Below, one piece after another: positions 47,908-56,422 of a stretch of 64,000 nt of DNA (within the stretch, counting starts at the first letter, position 1; each line of letters opens with the position of its first letter). The notes beneath the pieces are model-generated. The model did not search any database. It saw only the letters and a list, made by a program, of their open reading frames with translations, and was not told the DNA's origin. The DNA lies in assembly GCA_902616615.1 (NCBI GenBank), contig CACMTN010000001.1:1-64000 (forward strand). Direction: 5' to 3'. The translations under genes were made by a program, and so were the position numbers. Source of the stretch: an uncultured SAR116 cluster alpha proteobacterium. GTDB lineage: Bacteria > Pseudomonadota > Alphaproteobacteria > Puniceispirillales > Marisalimonadaceae.

Positions 47908-48807
47908 ATGAAGCTTAAAAATATATTCCTTGTATCATTAATTGCAATGCCGCTCACTTTTTTAGAAGTAAGCGCTGCAGGTAATACTGATAAACTTAAA
48001 GACACAATAATCGATAAAACCATACAAAAGTTTGAAGATGGTTTTAACACATTGTTTACCAATACCGAATTAACTATAGAAGGAAGAACAGCTGCTGATC
48101 CAAACTTTACTCTTTTAACAATAAATCCTGTATCTAAAAATGAAGCAGAAGGAAATCTGACTTTTTTTCAAGGATCAATTATTAGACAAAATAATAGGAA
48201 TACAATTAACCTTGGAATTGGTTATAGACAACTTAGTGATGATGAAAAGTGGATTTATGGTGTAAACGCTTTTCATGATTATGAAAGTACCTATGAACAT
48301 TCTAGGTGGAGTGTTGGTGCAGAATTAAGAAGTTCTGCTTTTGAGATTAATGCTAATAAATATTTTGCCATAAGTGGTGCTAAAACTGGCAGAAATGGAA
48401 ACACAGAACGTGCTTTAGATGGAGACGAAATAGAAATAGGTGGACAAGTTCCTTATGTTCCATCAGCAAAGATATTTGCAAAACAATGGACTTGGGAAGG
48501 TTATCAAACATCTGATACAAAGGGAAAAACTTACAGTCTTCAAATTAATGCTCCAATTGCTCCCAATATTACATTAGAGGCTGGGACAAAAGATTTTGAT
48601 ACAGGTACTGATATTGATTTTGTAAATTTAACTTACAAAATAGGATTTGGTGGTGATATATCGCAACAAGATGATCCAATTCCTAGTTTAATTGAGGATC
48701 AGGCTTTTAATAATAAATCAATGAAAGATAAAATGTTAGAAAAAGTAAGACGTAAAAATCAGATTGTTATCCAAACAAACTTTATTGCTTCAGCGGGAGG
48801 AGTATAA
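47908..48807 (+). CDS. Stand-alone inverse-autotransporter beta-barrel (intimin/invasin type)
   Basis: Outer-membrane barrel of the inverse autotransporter family, 299 residues from ATG 47908. Signal peptide ends VSA-AG. The barrel has the family's repeating strand pattern: TINLGIGYRQL, WIYGVNAFHDYE, HSRWSVGAELRSS, FEINANKYFAISG, ERALDGDEIEIGGQVPYVP and LEAGTKDFD. After the barrel comes KMLEKVRRKNQIVIQ, like the plug linker of invasins, and the protein stops about 10 residues later, so no passenger is present. A ribosome site TGAGG precedes the ATG; the GTG at 47896 overlaps it and is rejected as start. The next gene follows after one base. Confidence 0.8.
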   Translation: MKLKNIFLVSLIAMPLTFLEVSAAGNTDKLKDTIIDKTIQKFEDGFNTLFTNTELTIEGRTAADPNFTLLTINPVSKNEAEGNLTFFQGSIIRQNNRNTINLGIGYRQLSDDEKWIYGVNAFHDYESTYEHSRWSVGAELRSSAFEINANKYFAISGAKTGRNGNTERALDGDEIEIGGQVPYVPSAKIFAKQWTWEGYQTSDTKGKTYSLQINAPIAPNITLEAGTKDFDTGTDIDFVNLTYKIGFGGDISQQDDPIPSLIEDQAFNNKSMKDKMLEKVRRKNQIVIQTNFIASAGGV

Positions 48808-48808
48808 T

Positions 48809-49663
48809 ATGGTCAATGTTTTAAAAACTATTATAGTTTTAATTTTATTAAATATTTTAACTTCATATAAAGTTTTTTCTGTTACTGCTGAAAGTGTAAA
48901 AGCATGCGACACTGGCACACATTTATTCACAGGCTCAGCAACAGCTTGTCGTTTTACACCGCAATTATATAAAGCAGCAGTTTTTGAGATGGGTCTTTGT
49001 ACTGCTAATCCTATGTCTGGCGCATCATTAGATAAGTCTACGTGCACTACAGTATTTACTGCAACTGATCAAACAAATGGCTCACTTCATGATTTTGCAC
49101 TAGGTAATGCTGAACTAGCCGGAACATCTACTCGACCTGCAAATGGTACATACACTTTCCCATATATAATTTTAAAAAATGATTTTACTATAAAAGGAGA
49201 GTTTGCACATGAAGGAGGGTCTACATATTACATAAAAAACGACGGTGGCGGTGGGGCTTGTGGTTCTGCAAATACCACCTCTCCTGCACAAGAATGTACA
49301 ACTAGTCTAACTCAATTTAATCAAGCAGGTAATTGTGATGGGGAATATTTAGGGGCAATATTTCAAGGTGGGACATTAAATGGTTACCTTATGAGATCTT
49401 CGGATTTCGATAAAAGAGATGGTTTGGCTGATGATAATGGGAGTGGAGCATGTAGTGGTGTTGATAGATTAGTAGGCGTTATGGAACTAGATGCTCCTGT
49501 TATTGTTACTCCATCCACTATCTCAGTTAAATTTACATTTAACGTCACTGGTTACGGTGCTCAATTGTTTTCTGCTGCTGGTAACCCAACTAACTCCACG
49601 GGTGGTGGTGGATCAGGACCATTTTCAGGATTTTTCACGGTTACTGACGCTCCACAACAATAA
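48809..49663 (+). CDS. Secreted cysteine-rich protein coupled to the barrel gene
   Basis: 284 residues starting at ATG 48809, which has a strong GGGAGGAG site (48795-48802) lying inside the last codons of the barrel gene. Signal peptide MVNVLKTIIVLILLNIL...KVFS, then a mature part with eight cysteines (KACD, TACR, GLCT, STCT, GACG, QECT, GNCD, GACS). Its composition is rich in Thr, Gly, Ser and Asn, it has glycine runs, and the C-terminus is low-complexity (TGGGGSGPFSGFF). No lipobox, membrane anchor or catalytic motif. I do not recognise the family. Coupling suggests it is handled or anchored by the barrel. Confidence 0.75.
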   Translation: MVNVLKTIIVLILLNILTSYKVFSVTAESVKACDTGTHLFTGSATACRFTPQLYKAAVFEMGLCTANPMSGASLDKSTCTTVFTATDQTNGSLHDFALGNAELAGTSTRPANGTYTFPYIILKNDFTIKGEFAHEGGSTYYIKNDGGGGACGSANTTSPAQECTTSLTQFNQAGNCDGEYLGAIFQGGTLNGYLMRSSDFDKRDGLADDNGSGACSGVDRLVGVMELDAPVIVTPSTISVKFTFNVTGYGAQLFSAAGNPTNSTGGGGSGPFSGFFTVTDAPQQ

Positions 49664-49672
49664 GAATTTGTA

Positions 49673-51331
49673 TTAATTCGTTTGAAGTTGCGAGATAGTT
49701 GTTGTGCTAGTGTTCAATTCAAGACTCATTTTAAATTCAATTAATGATGGTCCATCTACTTCCATTGCACTTTTTATTGTTGGTAATATTTCTTCAGCAT
49801 TATATATTGTAAAACATTTTAAACCAAAGCTTTCACCATACTTAGCAAAGTCTGGGTTAACTAGATTTGTTGCATAATGATCTCTAGTCGGGAAGTGAAC
49901 TTCTTGATGATATCGTATCGTTCCATAATGATTATTATTAGCTACTATTACTCTTATTTTAGCCTTTTGAGCAACTGCTGTTGCAAGTTCAGAACCTGTC
50001 ATCAAAGCCCCACCATCTCCAACGATTGAAAACACTTGCCTATCTGGAAATCTCAGTGCAGCTGCAATACCCGCAGGAATCCCCATACCCATAGCCCCAA
50101 TTTCTGAGCCTATTAATTTCATTGTAGATTTAAACGGAAACCTATGATGCATCCAACTTGTAAAATTTCCAGCATCATTTGTAATTATTGAGTTTTCTGG
50201 TGCAATTTCACCTAAACCATCAATGAAATGAGCAAAATCTAGTCCATCATTCGCATTTCTTGGAGTTACAGTTGCATCATTATTCATATAACGATCATGG
50301 CATAAACTAACCCATTTATTTCTTTCATTATTTGTATTATTGTTTTCAAAATTTGATAGTTGTTCTAAAAAATTTTCACTATCAGCAACTATGCCCATAT
50401 CAGTTCGAAAAATTTTACCTATTGTATTTGGATCAGGTATTACATGAATAAACACTTGTTTTAACGATGGAAATTTGTAGGCCATATTTGGTACCCCATT
50501 AAATCTGTGGCCTACAACAAGAACTAAGTCTGCTTCTAATGCATTTTTCTTTATTGGCTCTGGAGGCCTCAAACCTAATTCTCCTGCATAGTGTAAGTTA
50601 TTGTTGGATATTATATCTTGATGTTCATAAGTACATAAAACTGGTAAATTGTGAGCTTTTGCCACTTCTTCTACAAGTTTTCTTGATCTAGTTGATATAT
50701 GAACTTGTCCGCCTACAACTAAAACAGGTTTTTTTGCATTTGATAGTAAGTTGGATACTTCTTTCACCTTGTCAGGAAAAGCCAAAGGTGGATTTATTTT
50801 AATACGCTTTACATCTTCAGTTTCAATTTTAGTTTCTAATACATCAGTTGGTATGGCTATAACCACAGGACCAGGAATACCACTTTCAGCAATGTGAAAT
50901 GCTCTTGCAGTTACGTTGGCAATTTCACTTGGTGTATTTATCTGCTCTACGTGCTTTGCCATATCAGAAAATGTTTTGATGAAATCCATTTCTTGTAAAT
51001 GCATTTTGCCAGTACTAATTCGGTTGACTTGACCAATAAATAAAACCATCGGCACCCCGCCTTGATGAGCTGAGTGAACCGCAATTGAAGCATTTGTTGC
51101 TCCAGGTCCTCTACTTACAAAAGCAACACCAGCTTTGCCTGTACATTTTGCATCTGCCGCAGCCATAAAGCCAGCACCTCCTTCATGCCTGCAAGTAACA
51201 ACCTCTATTCCTGGTGAATATAATAATTCATCCATAACGGATAGATATGATTCTCCAGGTACACAAAAGAAACGATCAACACCGTGATTTTTTAAAGTTT
51301 GTACAAAAACTGAAGCAGCTTTTTTTGACAT
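49673..51331 (-). CDS. Thiamine-diphosphate enzyme (acetolactate synthase-like)
   Basis: 552 residues with the three-domain architecture of the pyruvate oxidase/acetolactate synthase superfamily. The cofactor-activating Glu is in VTCRHEGGAGFMAA, SRGPGATNASIAVHSA forms the central contacts, and the ThDP motif runs from GDGGALMTGS to NNNHYGT. No ilvN regulatory subunit gene is adjacent, so it is not clearly the biosynthetic synthase. The SDR gene ends 15 bases upstream of its start, suggesting a shared pathway. Substrate unknown. Confidence 0.85.
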   Translation of the reverse strand: MSKKAASVFVQTLKNHGVDRFFCVPGESYLSVMDELLYSPGIEVVTCRHEGGAGFMAAADAKCTGKAGVAFVSRGPGATNASIAVHSAHQGGVPMVLFIGQVNRISTGKMHLQEMDFIKTFSDMAKHVEQINTPSEIANVTARAFHIAESGIPGPVVIAIPTDVLETKIETEDVKRIKINPPLAFPDKVKEVSNLLSNAKKPVLVVGGQVHISTRSRKLVEEVAKAHNLPVLCTYEHQDIISNNNLHYAGELGLRPPEPIKKNALEADLVLVVGHRFNGVPNMAYKFPSLKQVFIHVIPDPNTIGKIFRTDMGIVADSENFLEQLSNFENNNTNNERNKWVSLCHDRYMNNDATVTPRNANDGLDFAHFIDGLGEIAPENSIITNDAGNFTSWMHHRFPFKSTMKLIGSEIGAMGMGIPAGIAAALRFPDRQVFSIVGDGGALMTGSELATAVAQKAKIRVIVANNNHYGTIRYHQEVHFPTRDHYATNLVNPDFAKYGESFGLKCFTIYNAEEILPTIKSAMEVDGPSLIEFKMSLELNTSTTTISQLQTN

Positions 51332-51345
51332 TATATTACCCTCAT

Positions 51346-52116
51346 TTATATTGTTGGTTTTTTTCCACCATCTAAATTTATTTCTGTTCCTGTAAGATGT
51401 CTAACTTTTGGACTACAAAGAAAAAAAGTAAGTTCAGCAATCTCTTCTGGAGTTGAAAATCTGTCTAATCCAATATTCTTTAGAGCTTTCTCTTTTGCTT
51501 CATCAAAACTTATACCTTCTCTTTCGGCATTATTTTTTATGATTGTAATCAAACGATCGGTTGATGTCATGCCAGGATTTATAGAGTTGACGTTAACCCC
51601 ATCAACCAAACCTTTTTTTGATAGAGCTTTAGTGAAATTTAAGAAAGCGGCATTGACAGCTCCCCCAACCATAAAAAATGGATCAGGAGAATGACTCATA
51701 GCTCCATTAATTGAAACAATCCATCCCTTGTTTTTAGATAACGTTGGCCAAAACGCTTTTGATAATCTAACGGCACTATAAAATTTTAAAGCAAATCCAT
51801 CTTCAAAATCTTCTATAGGTTGCTTAAGGAAATCTCCACTTTTTGTTGCTCCAGCTGAGAAAATTAAAGTATCAAAATTTTCAAACTCCTTTTCAACAGC
51901 TTTAATAGCATTTTCACATCCTGTTTTTGCTTTCAAATTAGCTGCGTAATAATTTACATTAATATTATATTTATTTTGTAATTCGGATTTGGTGTTTTCT
52001 AAATTTTCTTTATTAGAGGCGAGCAGATAAATATCACATTCCTCTTTTGCAAAGCGTTCAGCTATGGCTTTTCCAATCCCTTTGCTGCCTCCAGTAATAA
52101 TTACTCTACGTTTCAT
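51346..52116 (-). CDS. SDR-fold protein lacking the usual catalytic Tyr and Lys
   Basis: 256 residues with a normal SDR Rossmann start (ITGGSKGIGKAIAERFA), an NNAG-like stretch reading FSAGATKSG, and the C-terminal SINPGMTSTDR and LTGTEINLDGG. At the position of the catalytic Y-X3-K before the helix FTKALS the sequence is G-G-A-V-N, and the usual Ser is in INGAMS. All three catalytic residues thus appear replaced. It may be a binding protein, a regulatory partner of the thiamine enzyme, or use other residues. Family membership is firm, activity uncertain. Confidence 0.82.
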   Translation of the reverse strand: MKRRVIITGGSKGIGKAIAERFAKEECDIYLLASNKENLENTKSELQNKYNINVNYYAANLKAKTGCENAIKAVEKEFENFDTLIFSAGATKSGDFLKQPIEDFEDGFALKFYSAVRLSKAFWPTLSKNKGWIVSINGAMSHSPDPFFMVGGAVNAAFLNFTKALSKKGLVDGVNVNSINPGMTSTDRLITIIKNNAEREGISFDEAKEKALKNIGLDRFSTPEEIAELTFFLCSPKVRHLTGTEINLDGGKKPTI

Positions 52117-52134
52117 ATTTTTGTTATTTCCCTA

Positions 52135-52165
52135 TAAAACAATTATTAACTTATAAATTGTTTTA
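52135..52165. promoter_or_regulatory. Inverted repeat in the SDR-helicase divergent promoter region
   Basis: TAAAACAATT (52135-52144) and AATTGTTTTA (52156-52165) are a perfect 10-base dyad with an 11-base centre, so the half-sites are 21 bases (two helical turns) apart, as expected for an operator bound by a dimer. It starts 19 bases upstream of the SDR start codon. Confidence 0.4.
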
Positions 52166-52260
52166 AAAGTGTATATTAATTTTTTGATTAAGACACTCAG
52201 ATTTTGTATAAATTCTCATTATTAGCTAATCATTAAAATATTTACAATAGAGCCTGTATA

Positions 52261-54960
52261 GTGAGTTTAAGTAAAAAAAAACAATCAAATTTTTGGCATA
52301 GTTCAATAAATGAAAATGACAAAGTTAAGGCTCTTTTAGGTCCTACAAATACAGGTAAAACCTATTATGCAATGGAAAGAATGCTTTCTCATAGTTCTGG
52401 AATAATAGGATTTCCTCTTAGATTATTAGCAAGAGAAAATTATGATAAAGCAGTTTTAGAGATTGGAAAATCTAATGTTGCTCTTGTAACTGGTGAAGAA
52501 AAAATTATTCCTCCAAACGCAAAATATTTTTGTTGTACTGTAGAATCAATGCCATTAGATAGATCTTTTTCTTTTGTTGCAATAGATGAAATACAACTAG
52601 CAGCTGATCCTGATAGAGGACATATATTTACAGATAAAATTCTTAATGCAAGGGGGACTGAAGAAACAGTTCTTCTCGGAGCTGAAACTATAAAGCCATT
52701 ATTACAAAAAATTTTACCAAATTGTTCAATAGAAATAAGACCAAGGCTTTCTGTTTTAAGTTATGTTGGTGTAAAAAAACTCACGAGGTTGAAATCCAGG
52801 TCTGCCATTGTTGCATTTTCAATACCAGAAGTATACAAAATTGCAGAACTTATTAGAACGCAAAAAGGTGGTGCTGCAATTGTTATGGGAGCTTTGTCTC
52901 CAAGAACTAGAAATGCTCAAGTTGATCTTTATCAAAATGGTCAAGTTGACTATTTAATTGCAACAGATGCTATTGGTATGGGCTTAAATATGGATATTGA
53001 TCATGTTGCTTTTGCATCTGACACAAAATTCGATGGAAAAATACCGAGATTACTTAACCCTCCAGAAATTGCTCAAATAGCAGGTAGAGCTGGAAGACAT
53101 TCACGTAATGGATCATTTGGTGTCATAGAGGATCATCTAAAGTTTGATGAAGAAACTATTGGACAAATCGAAAATCATACTTTTTATCCTTTAAAAAATA
53201 TTTGGTGGAGAAATTCAGAATTAAACTTTGACTCATTGAAAGCATTAGTTAGCTCATTAGAGGCCTATCCACCGTTTAAATTTATGAGAAGAAAGGTTGG
53301 AGCATTAGATGCACTTTGTCTTAACTACTTATCTGATATTAGTTCAATTAAAAATAAAATAAATAATAAGGATGCACTAATTTTATTATGGAACGTTTGT
53401 CAAATCCCTGATTTTAGTAATTCTTTATCGGGTGTTCATTTTAGCTTGCTAGAAAAAACTTTTGAATTATTATTAGCCAATGAAAAGCTAGACAATGAGT
53501 GGATAAAGTCTCAGCTAAACAGGCTTAATAGATTTGATGGAGAAATAGATACTCTATTAAATAGAATATCAAATATCAGAACTTGGACATTTATTACAAA
53601 TAGACAACAATGGCTAGATGAATCTGAATATTGGCAAAATGAAGCGAAAACAATTGAAGATAAATTATCCGATGAATTGCATAATAGATTAACTCAAAGA
53701 TTTGTTGATAAGAGAATTATAATTTTAACTAAAACCCTAAAAGAGCATAGTAATTTGGAAGCTTTAATAAGATTAGACGGTAAGGTAATTGTTGAAGGTG
53801 AAGAAGTTGGATTATTAAAAGGTTTTCAATTTATTCCTTCTCTTTCTGAAGGCGAAAAAGCTGGTCCAATTTTATCTGCGGCAAGAAAAATTTTACCTAA
53901 TGAAATTGAAAGACGTGTTAGAGAGCTTTTAATGTCTCATAACTCAGCTTTTAAGTTTGATGATGGTGGTTTTATTTTATGGCAAAATAACAAAGTTGCA
54001 AAACTAACAAATGGTGAAATCTTATATACACCTAAAATTATCATTATTAATTCTGAATTTTTGTCAGATGATCAGATTAAACAAATAGAAACTAGAATAA
54101 ATGAGGCAGTTGAAAAAAATATAGAAAATATTTTATCTGAAGCTATTAATTTAAAAAATCCTGTTCTCAATTTTGAACAACAAAAAAGTGAAAGTGAAAA
54201 CCATAATAACGTTTCAGTAACAACAAATGATGATGAAAAAAAACTTGGTGAAAGTATTTCTGGGAAAGCTTTGGGAATTGCATATCAAGTTTATGAAGGT
54301 TTAGGTTCGGCGCAAACTAGTAATTTATCAATGTCTACGGTTAGTCTGTCAGAAATTGACAAAAGAAATTTAGCAAGATTGGGACTTAGATTAGGTGTTG
54401 AAACTATTTATTTACCTAATCTCTTAAAACCAGCTGCAATCAAATTAAGAGCTTTATTATGGTGTGTATATAATCAAAATTTTCCAATTGACGCTTTTCC
54501 TCCTGATGGTCGTGTAAGTGTAAAAATTTTACCAAACGTAAAAAGTGAGTTTTATAGGGCTTTAGGTTTTGTTCCTCTAGGAAATTTGGCTCTTAGAGCT
54601 GATATTGCTGAAAGATTATCAGCTTTGATAAGGATAGAAGCGAGAACTGGCAAATTTAGGATTAATGACAACATGTTGTCTATAGCAGGTGCAACAAAAA
54701 TTCAAATGGAAGGAATTCTTTATGATTTAGGTTACTCAAAGTGTGGCGAAGAACCATCAACTCTAGCTGACCAGGTGCCAATTTTGATTTTTGAAAGAAA
54801 AAAGAAGTTTAGTCAGCCTAAAGTCAAAAATTTTAATAAAAAAATTTTGAAAAATAAAAATTACAAAAATAAAAATTCTTTAAGAACACATGATAAAGAA
54901 AAATTACCAAATCCTTTATCACCATTTGCTATTTTGAAATCAATAAAGATAAAAAAATAA
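52261..54960 (+). CDS. Suv3-like ATP-dependent RNA helicase
   Basis: Superfamily 2 helicase of the mitochondrial SUV3 type, 899 residues. Walker A GPTNTGKTYYAM, DEIQ box VAIDEIQLA, motif V region ATDAIGMGLNMDIDHV and motif VI QIAGRAGRH lie in the first 280 residues. The long C-terminal part is helical, with a basic, Lys/Asn-rich tail (KVKNFNKKILKNKNYKNKN in outline) that may bind RNA. GTG start at 52261. The S4 protein gene begins two bases after the stop, so both likely act on RNA together; in mitochondria SUV3 works in RNA decay. Confidence 0.88.
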   Translation: MSLSKKKQSNFWHSSINENDKVKALLGPTNTGKTYYAMERMLSHSSGIIGFPLRLLARENYDKAVLEIGKSNVALVTGEEKIIPPNAKYFCCTVESMPLDRSFSFVAIDEIQLAADPDRGHIFTDKILNARGTEETVLLGAETIKPLLQKILPNCSIEIRPRLSVLSYVGVKKLTRLKSRSAIVAFSIPEVYKIAELIRTQKGGAAIVMGALSPRTRNAQVDLYQNGQVDYLIATDAIGMGLNMDIDHVAFASDTKFDGKIPRLLNPPEIAQIAGRAGRHSRNGSFGVIEDHLKFDEETIGQIENHTFYPLKNIWWRNSELNFDSLKALVSSLEAYPPFKFMRRKVGALDALCLNYLSDISSIKNKINNKDALILLWNVCQIPDFSNSLSGVHFSLLEKTFELLLANEKLDNEWIKSQLNRLNRFDGEIDTLLNRISNIRTWTFITNRQQWLDESEYWQNEAKTIEDKLSDELHNRLTQRFVDKRIIILTKTLKEHSNLEALIRLDGKVIVEGEEVGLLKGFQFIPSLSEGEKAGPILSAARKILPNEIERRVRELLMSHNSAFKFDDGGFILWQNNKVAKLTNGEILYTPKIIIINSEFLSDDQIKQIETRINEAVEKNIENILSEAINLKNPVLNFEQQKSESENHNNVSVTTNDDEKKLGESISGKALGIAYQVYEGLGSAQTSNLSMSTVSLSEIDKRNLARLGLRLGVETIYLPNLLKPAAIKLRALLWCVYNQNFPIDAFPPDGRVSVKILPNVKSEFYRALGFVPLGNLALRADIAERLSALIRIEARTGKFRINDNMLSIAGATKIQMEGILYDLGYSKCGEEPSTLADQVPILIFERKKKFSQPKVKNFNKKILKNKNYKNKNSLRTHDKEKLPNPLSPFAILKSIKIKK

Positions 54961-54961
54961 T

Positions 54962-55357
54962 ATGACATTTAAAATTTCAGAAAAAAAAACAATTAGACTT
55001 GATCTTTATTTATATTATATACGTATGTTCAAAAGTAGAAGTCTAGCAACAAAATTTATTTTATCTAATAGATTACGTGTTTCAGGACAAGTTTTGAAAA
55101 AACCTTATAAATTGATTTCGATTGGTGACGTATTAATGATGACAATAAACGATAATATAAAGATATTTAAGGTTTTAGATATTCCTAATAGAAGAGGTCC
55201 TTATTCAGAATCATTAGATTTTTATCAAGACATCACCCCTATTGAAAATGTTCAAAAAAAAGAAATTATAATTCCTAATTTAAAATTTTTTGAAAGAGTT
55301 GGTCGTCCAACAAAAAAAGAAAGGCGACAAATAGACCGATTAATGGGCAGAGATTAA
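54962..55357 (+). CDS. S4 domain RNA-binding protein (Hsp15-like)
   Basis: 131 residues with an S4 fold at residues 10-70: RLDLYLYYIRMFKSRSLATKFI, then NRLRVSGQVLKKPYKLISIGDVL. The C-terminal region is basic (RPTKKERRQIDRLMGRD). Related to Hsp15, which binds stalled 50S subunits with nascent chains. Located two bases after the Suv3-like helicase and before fdxA, a conserved alphaproteobacterial order. Confidence 0.88.
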   Translation: MTFKISEKKTIRLDLYLYYIRMFKSRSLATKFILSNRLRVSGQVLKKPYKLISIGDVLMMTINDNIKIFKVLDIPNRRGPYSESLDFYQDITPIENVQKKEIIIPNLKFFERVGRPTKKERRQIDRLMGRD

Positions 55358-55423
55358 ATTAAATTAAATCTATGCTTGTAATCATGAATTTTGTAGTTTA
55401 AATAAAAAATTTTTAAAATTGAT

Positions 55424-55759
55424 ATGACTTATATAGTAAATGATAAATGCATAAATTGTAGACATACTGATTGTGTTGAGGTTTGTCCCGTTGATTGTTT
55501 CTACCTTGGAGAGAATACTATTGTTATTCATCCGGATGAATGCATTGATTGTGGAGTATGTGAACCAGAATGTCCTGTGGACGCCATTCAATCTGATACT
55601 GATCCTGGAGCAGATGAATGGTTGGAATACAATAGGGAAATGTCACAGATTTGGCCAAACATTACCATTAAAATCGACCCTTTACCTGATTCCGAAAAAT
55701 ATACCGATGAAGAAGGTAAATTTCAAAAATATGGCTCAAAGAAACCCGGAATTATATAG
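55424..55759 (+). CDS. fdxA: 7Fe ferredoxin FdxA
   Basis: Small electron carrier with one 3Fe-4S and one 4Fe-4S cluster. 111 residues. Cysteine groups are in [19 protein letters not shown] and [17 protein letters not shown]; the extended C-terminus ([17 protein letters not shown]) is typical of the alphaproteobacterial FdxA group. Followed by carD after a gap of about 110 bases. Confidence 0.95.
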   Translation: MTYIVNDKCINCRHTDCVEVCPVDCFYLGENTIVIHPDECIDCGVCEPECPVDAIQSDTDPGADEWLEYNREMSQIWPNITIKIDPLPDSEKYTDEEGKFQKYGSKKPGII

Positions 55760-55824
55760 TATCTCTAACATAATTATCTTATAGCTGGTATTTTAAATGT
55801 TTTTGTGATATAAAGCCGTTTTTA

Positions 55825-55858
55825 AATTTTCTTGAAAAATCAGAAAATTAATTTTTTT
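55825..55858 (+). terminator. Hairpin and T-run between fdxA and carD
   Basis: AATTTTCT (55825-55832) and AGAAAATT (55842-55849) form an 8-base stem around 9 bases, followed by seven T (55852-55858). It has the form of an intrinsic terminator for fdxA but the stem contains only one GC pair. It ends just before the carD ribosome site. Confidence 0.4.
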
Positions 55859-55871
55859 AAAGGTGATTATA

Positions 55872-56396
55872 TTGTCAAAAGATGAAAACTTAGTCAGTTC
55901 GTTTATACCCGGTGATTTTGTAGTTTATCCAAGTCATGGTGTTGGTAAAATAATTGGAACAGAAAAACGTAAAGTCGAAGATTTAGAGCTGGAATTATTA
56001 GTAATAAGATTTGAACATGAAAGGATGACTCTCAGAGTACCTTTGGCTAAGGCAACTGAATCTGGATTAAGAACTTTGTCAAGTAAGGTCCAGATGGAAG
56101 AAGCAATAATCATTTTAAAAAGTAAAGCAAGAGTTAAAAAAACTATGTGGTCTAGACGAGCTCAGGAGTACGAAACTAAAATTAATTCTGGAAGCTTGGT
56201 TTCTATTGCTGAAGTTGTTAGAGATCTGTATAGAAAAGATGATCAAGGCGAACAATCATATTCAGAACGACAAATGTATCAAGCAGCCTTAGAACGCTTG
56301 GCAAGTGAATTTGCAGCAGTTGATAATACTGACAAAGAAAGTGCAGTTTTAAAGCTAGAAAAAATAATTGACGATAATGCTGAGGAAGCGGCTTAA
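55872..56396 (+). CDS. carD: CarD family transcription regulator
   Basis: Binds the RNA polymerase beta subunit and stabilises open promoter complexes, often at rRNA promoters. 174 residues from TTG 55872: N-terminal CarD/TRCF-type domain (FIPGDFVVYPSHGVGKIIG, FEHERMTLRVP) and a helical C-terminal DNA-binding domain (MWSRRAQEYETKINSG, VVRDLYRKDDQGEQSYSERQMYQAAL). I choose TTG 55872 because AGGTGA (55861-55866) then becomes its ribosome site; GTG 55863 lies inside that site. Confidence 0.93.
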   Translation: MSKDENLVSSFIPGDFVVYPSHGVGKIIGTEKRKVEDLELELLVIRFEHERMTLRVPLAKATESGLRTLSSKVQMEEAIIILKSKARVKKTMWSRRAQEYETKINSGSLVSIAEVVRDLYRKDDQGEQSYSERQMYQAALERLASEFAAVDNTDKESAVLKLEKIIDDNAEEAA

Positions 56397-56422
56397 TTAA
56401 TTTGGATTTAAAATTTTTATAA

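Noticed and set aside
48764-48808. Upstream start for the secreted protein overlapping the barrel gene
   Set aside because: It would put 15 polar residues before the signal peptide; ATG 48809 has a strong ribosome site at correct spacing.
49673-51331. Oxalyl-CoA decarboxylase or the biosynthetic acetolactate synthase IlvB
   Set aside because: Active-site neighbourhood (RHEGGAG, GPGATNA) is not that of oxalyl-CoA decarboxylase, and no ilvN or ilvC is adjacent; only the superfamily can be stated.
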